In this document: piece by piece, positions 37,909 to 45,804 of the stretch
Layout of the letters: the number at the start of each line of letters is the position of its first letter
Numbering within the stretch: the first letter of the stretch is position 1
Source: Amorphoplanes friuliensis DSM 7358
Lineage (GTDB): Bacteria > Actinomycetota > Actinomycetes > Mycobacteriales > Micromonosporaceae
Direction of reading: 5' to 3'
Assembly (NCBI RefSeq): GCF_000494755.1
Contig: NC_022657.1
Location: 5,742,001-5,806,000 of the forward strand
Length of the DNA stretch: 64,000 bases
Translations under genes and position numbers: made by a program
Notes under the pieces: model-generated
What the model was told of the DNA's origin: nothing
Database searches by the model: none
What the model saw: only the letters and a program-made list of their open reading frames with translations

Positions 37909-38507
37909 CGGTGGTAACCGTTGTGCCGGGGGCAGAGGTGCCCGGCCGGATCGAGCGGCTGGCCGCAGAGCGGGCACGGCGGGCGGCCGGCGTTGACGAC
38001 CCGGCGGGCCCGGTCGATGAACGCGCGGGTCGCCTCCGGGGTCAGCCGGACGCGGAGCCGGTCGAGGTCGTCGTCGGGCTCGTCGTCGTCGTCATCGTCG
38101 GAGATCGGGCTGTCGTCGTCCTCGTCGTCGTCCTCGCCGAGCTCGACCTCCGCGTCACCCTCGCCGGCCTCGATGGCCTCGATGACAACCGTGGTCGTGT
38201 CGACGTCGAAGGCGAGGCCGAGGGTGCCGACGCGGAACTCCTCGTCGACGGGGGTGTCGAGCGGCTCGTTGTCGTTGGTCGCGAGCACCGGGACCTCGGG
38301 GAGGTCGACGCCGAAACGCCGCCCGGCCTCGGTGAGCAGCTCCTCGAGCTTCTCGGCGAGCAGCTGCACCTGGACCTTCTCCAGCGCCACGCTGACCACC
38401 CGGCCGCCACCGCGGGCCTGGAGGAAGAATGTCCGGTCCCCGGGCTCGCCCACCGTCCCGGCGACGAACCGCTCGGGCGGCTCGAAGGCATGCACCTGGT
38501 GGGTCAT
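37905..38507 (-). CDS. DUF3090 family protein
   Basis: 200 residues of the DUF3090 family. Seen: HAFEPPERFVAGTVGEPGDR, TFFLQARGGGRVVSVALEKV, a very acidic middle (DDDEDDDSPI then SDDDDDDEPDDD), and a C-terminal zinc-ribbon-like CPLCGQPLDP then HLCPRHNGYH. The family is nearly always beside the SCO1664 and MSMEG_4193-type genes, and the role is unknown. The ATG at 38507 was chosen because a leaderless -10 box precedes it. Confidence 0.93.
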   Translation of the reverse strand: MTHQVHAFEPPERFVAGTVGEPGDRTFFLQARGGGRVVSVALEKVQVQLLAEKLEELLTEAGRRFGVDLPEVPVLATNDNEPLDTPVDEEFRVGTLGLAFDVDTTTVVIEAIEAGEGDAEVELGEDDDEDDDSPISDDDDDDEPDDDLDRLRVRLTPEATRAFIDRARRVVNAGRPPCPLCGQPLDPAGHLCPRHNGYHR

Positions 38508-38514
38508 GGGTTCG

Positions 38515-38520
38515 ACCCTA
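38515..38520 (-). promoter_or_regulatory. -10 element for a leaderless transcript (DUF3090 gene)
   Basis: TAGGGT on the minus strand, seven bases before the ATG at 38507. Confidence 0.5.
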
Positions 38521-38616
38521 TCCGCCCGTGCGCGCGGGCGCGCAGCCTGCCGCCGCGGTTCGCCGAGGGCGCAAACGGTGCACACGCTGTGGTAACACGC
38601 CGGTCACACGACGTGT

Positions 38617-39309
38617 TCATGCGCCTCCGCCCGCGCCACCGCCCACGGCCGCGTCGGACTCCGGCAGGGCACCTTCGGCGGGTTTCGGCGGCGGCACGAG
38701 GGCCGACAGGTCGGCCGTGTCGTTGAGCCGCACGAGGAACGGCCGCGTCGGGGTGTACCGGATGACGCTGACCGAGGCCGGGTCGGCGACCAGGCGCTGG
38801 AACTCGTCCAGGTGCAGCCCCATCGCGTCCGCCACGATGGCCTTGATCACATCGCCGTGGCTGCACGCCAGCCAGAGCGCGTCGGGACCGTGCTGGGCGG
38901 TCACCTTCGCGTCCCAGTGCCGGATCGCGGCGACCGCGCGGGCCGACATGGCCGCCATCGCCTCACCGTTGGGGAAGACCACGGCGCTGGGGTGCTGCTG
39001 GACGACGGGCCAGAGCGGCTCCTGGGACAGCTCCTTGAGGGGCCGGCCCTCCCAGTCGCCGTAGCCGCACTCGATCAGGCCCTCGTCGACCTCGGGGACG
39101 ATGTCCGGCAGGGCCAGCTCGAGGGTCTGCCGGCACCGGATCAGCGGGCTGGTCACGACGGCCGACAGCGGCAGCTTGCGCAGCCGCTCACCGACCCGCT
39201 GGGCCTGGCCCCGGCCGGTCTCGTCGAGCTCGACCGGCATGCGCCCGGCGAGGCCGCCGGACGCGTTCGCAGTGGTCCGCCCGTGGCGGAGAAGCAGGAC
39301 GGTCGCCAC
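38617..39309 (-). CDS. Histidine phosphatase family, MSMEG_4193-type phosphomutase
   Basis: A 230-residue histidine phosphatase-superfamily member. Seen: LLLRHGRTTAN with the catalytic RHG, SPLIRCRQTLELA, ECGYGDWEGRPLKEL and ACSHGDVIKAI with the second catalytic His. The Gly/Ala-rich tail is not conserved. The MSMEG_4193 branch co-occurs with DUF3090 and SCO1664-family genes near mycothiol genes in actinobacteria. The GTG start lies two bases after the stop of the LLM gene, so they are co-transcribed. Confidence 0.9.
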   Translation of the reverse strand: MATVLLLRHGRTTANASGGLAGRMPVELDETGRGQAQRVGERLRKLPLSAVVTSPLIRCRQTLELALPDIVPEVDEGLIECGYGDWEGRPLKELSQEPLWPVVQQHPSAVVFPNGEAMAAMSARAVAAIRHWDAKVTAQHGPDALWLACSHGDVIKAIVADAMGLHLDEFQRLVADPASVSVIRYTPTRPFLVRLNDTADLSALVPPPKPAEGALPESDAAVGGGAGGGA

Positions 39310-39311
39310 GG

Positions 39312-40364
39312 CTACTCGGCCACGCCTGACGCCTCGAACGCCTCCGCGACGGTCCGCAGGGTGGCGATCCCGCTCTCCAGGTCACCGACGTACGGGCTGA
39401 TGGAGAGCGTGCCGACACCCGCGGCGGCGTACTCGCGGATCCGTTCGGTGATGCGTTCCTTGTTGCCGACCAGCGACGTCCGGGTGATGAAGTCCTGGGG
39501 GATCGCGCCGGCAGCCTCGCGGATCTTGCGGTCCAGGTAGAGGTCCTGGACCTCCTTGGCGGCGTCGGCGTAGCCCATCCGGACGGCGAGCTGGTTGTAG
39601 AAGTTCTGCTCGCGGCTGCCCATGCCGCCGACGTAGAGCGCGGCGTAGGGCCGGATGACGTCCGCGGCGGCGGCCACGTCGTCGCTGATGACCACGGGCA
39701 CCGAGGGCGCGACGTCGAAGCCGGTCAGCCCCGCGCCGGACTTGGCCCGGCCACGCTCGATGTGCTGCAGGTACTCCCCCGCGGCGTCGGGCGCGAAGAA
39801 GATCGCCAGCCAGCCGTCGGCGATCTCACCGGCCAGCTCGAGGTTCTTCGGGCCGACCGCCGCCAGGTAGAGCGGGATGTGGTCACGCGGCGGGTGGAAG
39901 CCCAGCCGCAGCGCCTTGCCGGGACCGTCGGGCAGCGGCAGCGTGTAGTGCTCGCCGTCGTAGGCGACGGGCTTGCGCGCGATCGCGAGCTTGACGATGT
40001 CGACGTACTCCCGGGTGCGGGCCAGCGGCTTGCCGAAACGGACCCCGTGCCAGCCCTCCGAGACCTGCGGGCCGGAGACGCCCAGACCGAGGCGGAACCG
40101 GCCGCCGGAGAGGGTGTCGATCGTCGCGGCCGTCATCGCCGTCATGGCGGGGCTGCGCGCCGGGATCTGCATGACGGCGGCGCCGAGGTCGATCGAGCGT
40201 GTCTGCCCGGCCATCCAGGCCAGCATGCTCGGCGAGTCCGAGCCGTACGCCTCCGCCGCCCACACCACGGAGTAGCCGAGCCGGTCGGCCTCCTGCGCCA
40301 TGGCGAGATGGTCGGCGGGTGTGGTCCACGAGGTCTGGTATCCGAGGCTGAGTCCGAGCCGCAC
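39312..40364 (-). CDS. LLM-class F420-dependent oxidoreductase
   Basis: A 350-residue luciferase-like barrel enzyme expected to use F420. Seen: LGLSLGYQTSW at the N-terminus, SVVWAAEAYGSDSPSMLAWM, AAVMQIPARSPAMTAMTAAT, GRFRLGLGVSGPQVSEGWHG, DHIPLYLAAVGPKNLELAGE and DGWLAIFF. The GTG at 40364 has GGGAGGA upstream; an ATG 14 codons earlier lacks a match to the family. First gene of the run towards mshC. Substrate unknown. Confidence 0.92.
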   Translation of the reverse strand: MRLGLSLGYQTSWTTPADHLAMAQEADRLGYSVVWAAEAYGSDSPSMLAWMAGQTRSIDLGAAVMQIPARSPAMTAMTAATIDTLSGGRFRLGLGVSGPQVSEGWHGVRFGKPLARTREYVDIVKLAIARKPVAYDGEHYTLPLPDGPGKALRLGFHPPRDHIPLYLAAVGPKNLELAGEIADGWLAIFFAPDAAGEYLQHIERGRAKSGAGLTGFDVAPSVPVVISDDVAAAADVIRPYAALYVGGMGSREQNFYNQLAVRMGYADAAKEVQDLYLDRKIREAAGAIPQDFITRTSLVGNKERITERIREYAAAGVGTLSISPYVGDLESGIATLRTVAEAFEASGVAE

Positions 40365-40517
40365 GGGTCCTCCCGAAGGTGCTGCGAGAGCACCGATGCT
40401 CCGCACTGGCAGCCTAGGCGAACACGCTCAGTGATCTTCCGGCACTTCGGTCGCCAACCCGACGGTTCGCGGCCCTATTGAGCTGCTCTCGCCGTTTCGC
40501 GCGGGGTCGGGTCTGAA

Positions 40518-40523
40518 TAAGGT
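40518..40523 (+). promoter_or_regulatory. -10 element for a leaderless transcript (aldo/keto reductase)
   Basis: TAAGGT six bases before the ATG at 40530. Confidence 0.5.
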
Positions 40524-40529
40524 TCACCC

Positions 40530-41546
40530 ATGCACCAACGACCGCTCGGCCGCAGCGGGCTGGCGGTTTCCCGGCTGGCCCTCGGCACCATGACCTGGGG
40601 CCGTGACACCGATCCCGACGACGCGGCCGCCCAGCTCAAGCTCTACCTGGAGGCCGGCGGCACCCTGCTCGACACCGCCGACGTGTACGGCGACGGCGAC
40701 GCCGAGAACGTCATCGGCTCGCTGCTCGACCACCTGGTGCCCCGCGACGAGGTGCTGATCGCCACCAAGGCCGGTCTGGGACAGCACGGTTTCCGCCGCC
40801 GGGACAGCTCCCGCGGTCACCTGCTGCGCACCCTGGACGCCTCGCTGCGCCGGCTGGGCACCGATTACGTCGACCTCTGGCAGGTGCACGGGTACGACCC
40901 GCAGACGCCGCTCGAGGAGACGCTGTCGGCGCTGGATCACGCGGTCAACAGCGGGCGTGTCCGGTACGTCGGTGTGTCGAATTTCGCCGGCTGGCAGACC
41001 GCCCGCGCCGCCGCTTGGCAGCAGGCCTTCCCGGCACGGGCGCCGATCGTCGCCACCCAGGTCGAATACTCGCTGCTCGAACGCGGCATCGAGCGCGAGG
41101 TCCTGCCGGCCGCGGCCGCGCTGGGCATCGGCGTGCTGCCGTGGTCGCCGCTGGGCCGGGGTGTGCTGACCGGCAAATACCGCAACGGCCGCCCGCTGGA
41201 CTCCCGGGCCGCCACCGAGCACCTCGCACCGTTCGTGCAGACGTACCTGGAACCCCGCAGCTCGAGCATCGTCGAAGCGCTGGTGATCGCGGCCGGTGGG
41301 CTCGGGGTCTCGCCGCTGGAGGTGGCGCTGGCCTGGATCCGGGACCGCCCGGGTGTCGTGGCCCCGATCCTGGGCGCGCGGACCGCCGGGCAGCTGCAGG
41401 GCGCTCTGCTCAGCGACGAGCTGACCCTGCCCTACGAGATCGCCGCCGCCCTGGACGACGTGTCCGCGATCACCGTCGGCTACCCGGAAAGAGAGGGTCT
41501 GACCGGCCCGGGGACTGGTGACACGCCGGACCTCGGCGCATATTAG
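40530..41546 (+). CDS. Aldo/keto reductase
   Basis: A 338-residue NADPH-dependent barrel reductase. The catalytic tetrad is visible: Asp and Tyr in LLDTADVYGDG, Lys in VLIATKAGLG and His in DLWQVHGYDP. Cofactor-binding segments are RYVGVSNFAGWQ, ATQVEYSLLERG, LPWSPLGRGVLTGKY and APILGARTAGQL. It is followed five bases later by a small DUF5703 gene, an arrangement common in actinobacteria near mshC. Confidence 0.95.
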   Translation: MHQRPLGRSGLAVSRLALGTMTWGRDTDPDDAAAQLKLYLEAGGTLLDTADVYGDGDAENVIGSLLDHLVPRDEVLIATKAGLGQHGFRRRDSSRGHLLRTLDASLRRLGTDYVDLWQVHGYDPQTPLEETLSALDHAVNSGRVRYVGVSNFAGWQTARAAAWQQAFPARAPIVATQVEYSLLERGIEREVLPAAAALGIGVLPWSPLGRGVLTGKYRNGRPLDSRAATEHLAPFVQTYLEPRSSSIVEALVIAAGGLGVSPLEVALAWIRDRPGVVAPILGARTAGQLQGALLSDELTLPYEIAAALDDVSAITVGYPEREGLTGPGTGDTPDLGAY

Positions 41547-41551
41547 GACTC

Positions 41552-41743
41552 ATGGACTACGAGTACGCGCCGCTCCGGTTGCCGTCGAACGTCGATCGCC
41601 TGACCGCTGCGGCACAGCTGGCGATCCAGGCGGAGTTCTCGGGCTGGGAACTGGCCCGCGTCCAGCTCTTCCGCGACGGCACCCGCCAGGTCATGCTCCG
41701 CCGGAAGGTGCAGGGGCCCCACCAGCCGGGTCTCTCGATATAA
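41552..41743 (+). CDS. DUF5703 family small protein
   Basis: 63 residues: MDYEYAPLRLPSNVDRLTAA, then AEFSGWELARVQLFRDGTRQ and VMLRRKV. The pattern fits DUF5703, small proteins usually located directly after an aldo/keto reductase gene. Role unknown. AGGA precedes the ATG. A terminator hairpin follows. Confidence 0.85.
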   Translation: MDYEYAPLRLPSNVDRLTAAAQLAIQAEFSGWELARVQLFRDGTRQVMLRRKVQGPHQPGLSI

Positions 41744-41754
41744 CCGAACACCGA

Positions 41755-41783
41755 GCGCCCGCCCCGAGGACCGGGGCGGGCGC
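41755..41783. terminator. Bidirectional terminator hairpin
   Basis: A perfect 12-bp stem GCGCCCGCCCCG/CGGGGCGGGCGC with a five-base loop between the DUF5703 stop and the convergent DUF3291 stop. Confidence 0.8.
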
Positions 41784-41787
41784 CTCT

Positions 41788-42246
41788 TCATGCGGCGAGC
41801 GCGCCGGGTGCCGGGTGCGGCTCCCGGAGGGTGAACGCCTCCCCCGACGGGCCGTTCCGGCGCAGCCGTTCCAGCCGGTCCGCGGCCTCGGCGAGGTCCG
41901 GCACGTGGCCGGCCGGGATCCACCACAGCACAAGATGCGGCTGGTCGAGGGGCACGAACCACTCCCGCCGCCGGCGCATCGGTTCCAGGTGAGCGGTCCG
42001 GTAGACAAAACCGCGCAGCGACTCGGGTGACTCCCACACGGTCAGATTGACGATCAGGTCCGCGCCGAAGGGCCGCAGCGCCGTCGCGTCACCGGACTCG
42101 TCCTGCAGGCGCCAGACGTAACCGGGCGAGCTCTCGGCCAGGGCGTTGACCTCGGGAAGCAGTGCCACGAAGTCGGCGAGGACGGGGCTGTCGAGGGGTG
42201 CGCGCAGGCGGGCGACGTTCAGCTGGGCGAGGTGATGGTCGGCCAT
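41788..42246 (-). CDS. DUF3291 family protein
   Basis: A 152-residue monooxygenase-like ferredoxin-fold protein of DUF3291. Seen: LAQLNVARLRAPLDSPVLAD, SSPGYVWRLQDESGDATALR, LIVNLTVWESPESLRGFVYR, and WFVPLDQPHLVLWWIPAGHVP. Related proteins include antibiotic-biosynthesis-type monooxygenases, but no activity is shown for this family. It lies 21 bases after the Cys-containing HTH regulator and is probably its target. Confidence 0.93.
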   Translation of the reverse strand: MADHHLAQLNVARLRAPLDSPVLADFVALLPEVNALAESSPGYVWRLQDESGDATALRPFGADLIVNLTVWESPESLRGFVYRTAHLEPMRRRREWFVPLDQPHLVLWWIPAGHVPDLAEAADRLERLRRNGPSGEAFTLREPHPAPGALAA

Positions 42247-42267
42247 GCGGTGAGCGTACGTTCTATG

Positions 42268-42882
42268 TCAATCATTTTTGTTTTTAGAGTCGATCACCAC
42301 GCAGCAGCCGGTCGGCCCCGGATCGAGCCGGACGGTCCGCGCACCGTCCGCCAGGCCTTCGACGAGCGCCTGACTCAGCCCGCAGACCAGCCCGGGATGG
42401 GTCTGTGCGAGGGCGTGGAACGGGCAGTTGCGCAGCCTGACCGTCCGGCTGCCGTCGATGAAGGGCTCGTAACCGAGCGACTCCAGGGCGGGAATCAGCT
42501 CACCGCCGGAGAGTTTTCGGCCCCGCTCGCGGGCTGCGTCGTAGGCGGCCGGCTCCACACCGGCGCGTTCGACGGCACCGGCCAGCACCTCGGCCAGCAG
42601 CCGGTAGTCGCGGGGAGGCAGCGACACCGCGTGCTCGACGGCCGAGCGGGTGTAGACCTTGGCGGGCCGCCCCGCCCCCGGGCCACCGGTCCGCGGCGCG
42701 GAGGAGGCCTCCAGCAGCCCGGCCTCGGTCAGCTTGTCCAGATGGAACGCCGCCAGGGTGCGGCCGATGCCGACCGCCTCGGCCACCTGGTTGCGGCTGA
42801 CCGGGTCCGCCTGCGCGGCGACGTACTCGTACACCGTCCGGCGCGCCGGTTCGCGCAGCGCACCGATGGCTTCCACTGACAT
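42268..42882 (-). CDS. HTH regulator with C-terminal cysteines (COG2345/SufR-like)
   Basis: 204 residues. N-terminal winged helix: IGALREPARRTVYEYVAAQA, NQVAEAVGIGRTLAAFHLDK and LTEAGLLEAS. The C-terminal half has Cys153 and His156 (RNCPFHAL), Cys167 (GLVCGLS) and Cys193-Cys194, close to the spacing used by SufR-type regulators for an Fe-S cluster, though not identical. Redox or iron sensing is therefore possible. A leaderless promoter precedes ATG 42882, and DUF3291 follows. Confidence 0.85.
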   Translation of the reverse strand: MSVEAIGALREPARRTVYEYVAAQADPVSRNQVAEAVGIGRTLAAFHLDKLTEAGLLEASSAPRTGGPGAGRPAKVYTRSAVEHAVSLPPRDYRLLAEVLAGAVERAGVEPAAYDAARERGRKLSGGELIPALESLGYEPFIDGSRTVRLRNCPFHALAQTHPGLVCGLSQALVEGLADGARTVRLDPGPTGCCVVIDSKNKND

Positions 42883-42889
42883 GACGCCG

Positions 42890-42895
42890 ACGCTA
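42890..42895 (-). promoter_or_regulatory. -10 element for a leaderless transcript (HTH regulator)
   Basis: TAGCGT on the minus strand, seven bases before the ATG at 42882. It decides the start. Confidence 0.5.
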
Positions 42896-42956
42896 CCCGC
42901 CGGGCACGGCGCTGCCGGGGACGCCTCGGTGGCATCCCCGGCAGCGGCCGGGCAGG

Positions 42957-43625
42957 TCAGTGGTTGTGACCGGCGTGGTCGTCCTCTTCGTCGGAGAGGT
43001 ACGGGTGCTCGTCCAGACGGCCGACCAGCAGGTCGTCGTCGGAAGGAGCGAACGGGCCGGCACCGTCCTCGTCGGCGAACGCCTCGAGGTCGAGCGGCGT
43101 GGCCACCTCGCTGACCGTGAGCAGGCCGTCGAGCGGCTCCAGCTCCGGCACGTCGAGGGAGGACAGCGAACCGTCGCCGGCCTGCAGCAGCTCCAGCACG
43201 GCCTCGCCGACCGAGTCGACCGGTCCGGCCTCCTCGTCGCCGGGCACCAGGTTGCGGCGGGCGGCGTCGGCCACGCGCAGCAGCGCCGCGACGCTGGGCA
43301 CGCGGTAGTCGCGGCGCTGACGCACCGAGATCACCCGCGGGTGGGGGTCGGCGTCGCCGCCGTCGAGGCCGCCGACACCACCGCCGAAGCGCTGGTCCGC
43401 CTCGTCCGGGTCGATCGACTCGACGTCCCACGGTGTCACTTCGCCGAACGCCTCGAGCAGCTGCTCGTCGTACGCGAAGGAAGTGTTGTTGAGGTTGACG
43501 TACGCCTGCCACACATCGTCGTCGTCAACCCGGCCCTGTGCGGCCTTCACCGCCGCCAGGTGGGCTTGCGCAGCCTCGACGACCCGCTCTAGTGCGGCGT
43601 CGAGCTCCGCGTACTGGTCGGTCAT
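42957..43625 (-). CDS. Conserved acidic protein of unknown function
   Basis: 222 residues from ATG 43625 (AGAGGA upstream). An N-terminal helix region (YAELDAALERVVEAAQAHLA) is followed by VDDDDVWQAYVNLNNTSFAY and GEVTPWDVESIDPDEADQRF, then RDYRVPSVAALLRVADAARR and an acidic C-terminus ending DEEDDHAGHNH. I recall related actinobacterial proteins labelled as primosomal proteins without evidence. The His-rich end could bind metal. No function is assigned. Confidence 0.75.
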   Translation of the reverse strand: MTDQYAELDAALERVVEAAQAHLAAVKAAQGRVDDDDVWQAYVNLNNTSFAYDEQLLEAFGEVTPWDVESIDPDEADQRFGGGVGGLDGGDADPHPRVISVRQRRDYRVPSVAALLRVADAARRNLVPGDEEAGPVDSVGEAVLELLQAGDGSLSSLDVPELEPLDGLLTVSEVATPLDLEAFADEDGAGPFAPSDDDLLVGRLDEHPYLSDEEDDHAGHNH

Positions 43626-43644
43626 GGTGTGAAAAGTCCTCTCA

Positions 43645-44955
43645 TCAGCTCGCTCGCAGCAGTCGGTCGAGCACACGCACGCCGAACTGTAGTCCTTCCA
43701 CGGGAACCCGCTCGTCGACGCCGTGGAACAGCGCGGAGAAGTTCAGGTCGGCCGGCAGCTTGAGCGGCGCGAACCCGAAGCAGCGGATCCCGAGAGTGCT
43801 GAACGCCTTGGCGTCGGTGCCACCGGAGAGCATGTACGGAACCGTGCGCGCACCCGGGTCCTCGGCCCGCAGGGCGGCGCCCATCGCCTCGACGAGCGCA
43901 CCGTCGAAGCCGGTCTCGAGGGCGTCCTGCTGGGAGATGTGCTCGATCTCGATGTCGGGGCCGATGACCCCGCGCAGCTGCTCCAGGAAGATCTCGGCCT
44001 GCCCCGGCAGGGTGCGGCAGTCGATGGTCGCCGACGCCTTGCCGGGGATGACGTTGTCCTTGTAACCCGCTTCGAGCCGGGTCGGGTTGGCGGTGTTGCG
44101 CACGGTCGCGCCGATCAGGTTGGCGATCGGGCCGAGCTTGGCGATGGCCAGCTCGGGCTCGGCCGGGTCGAGCTCGATGCCGAGCGCCTCGGAGACCTGC
44201 TCCAGGAAGGACCGCACGGCCGGCGTGATCACCATCGGGAACTTGTGCCGGCCGACCGCGGCGACGGCCTCGGCCAGGGCGGTGACGGCGTTGTCGTCGT
44301 GCACGAACGAGCCGTGGCCCGGCCGGCCCTTGGCGTGCAGCCGCAGCCAGTCGATGCCCTTCTCGGCCGTCTCGACCAGGTAGAGCCGCAGGTCGTCGTT
44401 GATCGTGTAGGAGAATCCGCCGACCTCGCCGATCGCCTCGGTGCAGCCCTCGAAGAGCCCGGCGTGCTCCCGGACGAGGAACTGCGAGCCGAACTCCATG
44501 CCCGCCTCCTCGTCGGCGGTGTACGCCAGGACGATGTCGCGGGGCGGGACGTACCCGGTGCGCTGCCAGTCGCGGACGACGGCGAGCATCATCGCGTCGA
44601 AGTCCTTCATGTCGATCGCGCCGCGGCCCCACAGGTAGCCGTCCTTCTCCTCCCCCGAGAACGGCGGCACGGACCACTCGCTCGCGTCCGCCGGAACCAC
44701 GTCGAGGTGCCCGTGCACCAGCAGGGCGCCGCGGGAGCGGTCGGCACCGGGGATGCGGGCGACCAGGTTGGCCCGCTTGGGCGCGGACTCGTGCAGCTCG
44801 ACGTCGATGCCGGACTCGGTCAGCTTGCCGGCGACGTACTCGGCGGCGACGCGCTCGCCCACGGTCGTCCGGGGATCGCCGGTGTTGCTGGTGTCGATCC
44901 GGAGCAGGTCGCGGCAGATGTCGACGACCTCGTCGGCGGCGGAGAGAGGTTCCAT
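43645..44955 (-). CDS. M20/M25/M40 family metallopeptidase
   Basis: A 436-residue di-zinc hydrolase. Seen: LLVHGHLDVVPAD (first metal ligand), WGRGAIDMKDF (bridging Asp), YTADEEAGMEFGSQFLV (catalytic Glu and metal Glu), a dimerisation domain with KGRPGHGSFVHDDNAV, and SGGTDAKAFSTLGI before the final His in FHGVDERVPV. It fits dipeptidase or ArgE-like deacylase enzymes; the exact substrate is open. The DUF3291-side gene begins 19 bases after its stop, so it may be co-transcribed. Confidence 0.95.
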   Translation of the reverse strand: MEPLSAADEVVDICRDLLRIDTSNTGDPRTTVGERVAAEYVAGKLTESGIDVELHESAPKRANLVARIPGADRSRGALLVHGHLDVVPADASEWSVPPFSGEEKDGYLWGRGAIDMKDFDAMMLAVVRDWQRTGYVPPRDIVLAYTADEEAGMEFGSQFLVREHAGLFEGCTEAIGEVGGFSYTINDDLRLYLVETAEKGIDWLRLHAKGRPGHGSFVHDDNAVTALAEAVAAVGRHKFPMVITPAVRSFLEQVSEALGIELDPAEPELAIAKLGPIANLIGATVRNTANPTRLEAGYKDNVIPGKASATIDCRTLPGQAEIFLEQLRGVIGPDIEIEHISQQDALETGFDGALVEAMGAALRAEDPGARTVPYMLSGGTDAKAFSTLGIRCFGFAPLKLPADLNFSALFHGVDERVPVEGLQFGVRVLDRLLRAS

Positions 44956-45023
44956 CCGCCCTTCTTACCAGCTCGCTCCCGGTCGCGTTTGGCCGGTGAT
45001 CAGGTACGGGTAAGAGCCGTCCC

Positions 45024-45626
45024 GTGACCCTCCTTCCCCCGCTGCCGCCCGTGGGCGGCGAGACGACCGGCCCCAGCGTCGTCGACGTCATCGAGCGCGA
45101 GCACCGCGAGCTGATCGCGCTGTGCGACGAGCTGACCGGCGACGGCACCGACGCCGCCCGCCGGCAGACCCTCGCCCAGGTGATCAGTGCCGAGCTGTCC
45201 CGGCACCTCTCCGCCGAGGAGCAGTACCTGTATCCCGCGGTGAAGGCGACCGTGCCGGACGGTTACGTGCTCGTGGAGCGGGAGATCGCCGAGGACCGCG
45301 CGATGCTCGAGGCGCTGCGGCTCCTCGAGGCGGCGGACGACACCAACCGGGCGGCGCGCGCCGACGACGTCTGCCGGCGGCTGCACCGGCACTCCACGGC
45401 TGCTTCCGGTGAGCTGTTGCCCTTGCTGTTGCAGATGGCCTCGGTGGAGGATCTGATCAGGCTCGGCAACCGGGTCGAGCTCGCCGAAGAGGCCGCGCCG
45501 ACGCGCCCGCACCCGGGGACGCCGGCGTCACCACCATGGAACAAGATCGTCGATCCGGCGGTGGCGATCGTCGACAAGGTGCGCGACGTGGTGGGCCGGC
45601 GGACCACGTACCCGCGTGATCTATAA
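45024..45626 (+). CDS. Hemerythrin-like domain protein
   Basis: A 200-residue four-helix protein. Seen: VVDVIEREHRELIALCDELT, SRHLSAEEQYLYPAVKATVP, and LHRHSTAASGELLPLLLQMA, whose His and Glu residues can hold a di-iron site (HxxxE type). The C-terminal 60 residues are a Pro-rich linker and a short helix. May bind oxygen or act in redox sensing. GTG start; divergent from the peptidase. Confidence 0.85.
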   Translation: MTLLPPLPPVGGETTGPSVVDVIEREHRELIALCDELTGDGTDAARRQTLAQVISAELSRHLSAEEQYLYPAVKATVPDGYVLVEREIAEDRAMLEALRLLEAADDTNRAARADDVCRRLHRHSTAASGELLPLLLQMASVEDLIRLGNRVELAEEAAPTRPHPGTPASPPWNKIVDPAVAIVDKVRDVVGRRTTYPRDL

Positions 45627-45792
45627 ACAAAGTACAAAGTGGACGTAATTTCACGGATAGTGAAAACGTGTTCACGTTACGCACGGGTAACGGCGTACGG
45701 GTTAGCTGGTTCTGTCCTTTTGGTTAACCCATTTGTCACAAGTGGAGGATCTTTGGCTGGCCGAAGGTCTAGCCGATATCCCGCGAACGTCC

Positions 45793-45798
45793 TACCGT
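45793..45798 (+). promoter_or_regulatory. -10 element for a leaderless transcript (LysR gene)
   Basis: TACCGT six bases before the ATG at 45805. Upstream lies an AT-rich segment with TTCAC/GTGAA inverted repeats (about 45648-45680). Confidence 0.45.
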
Positions 45799-45804
45799 CA
45801 CGCT

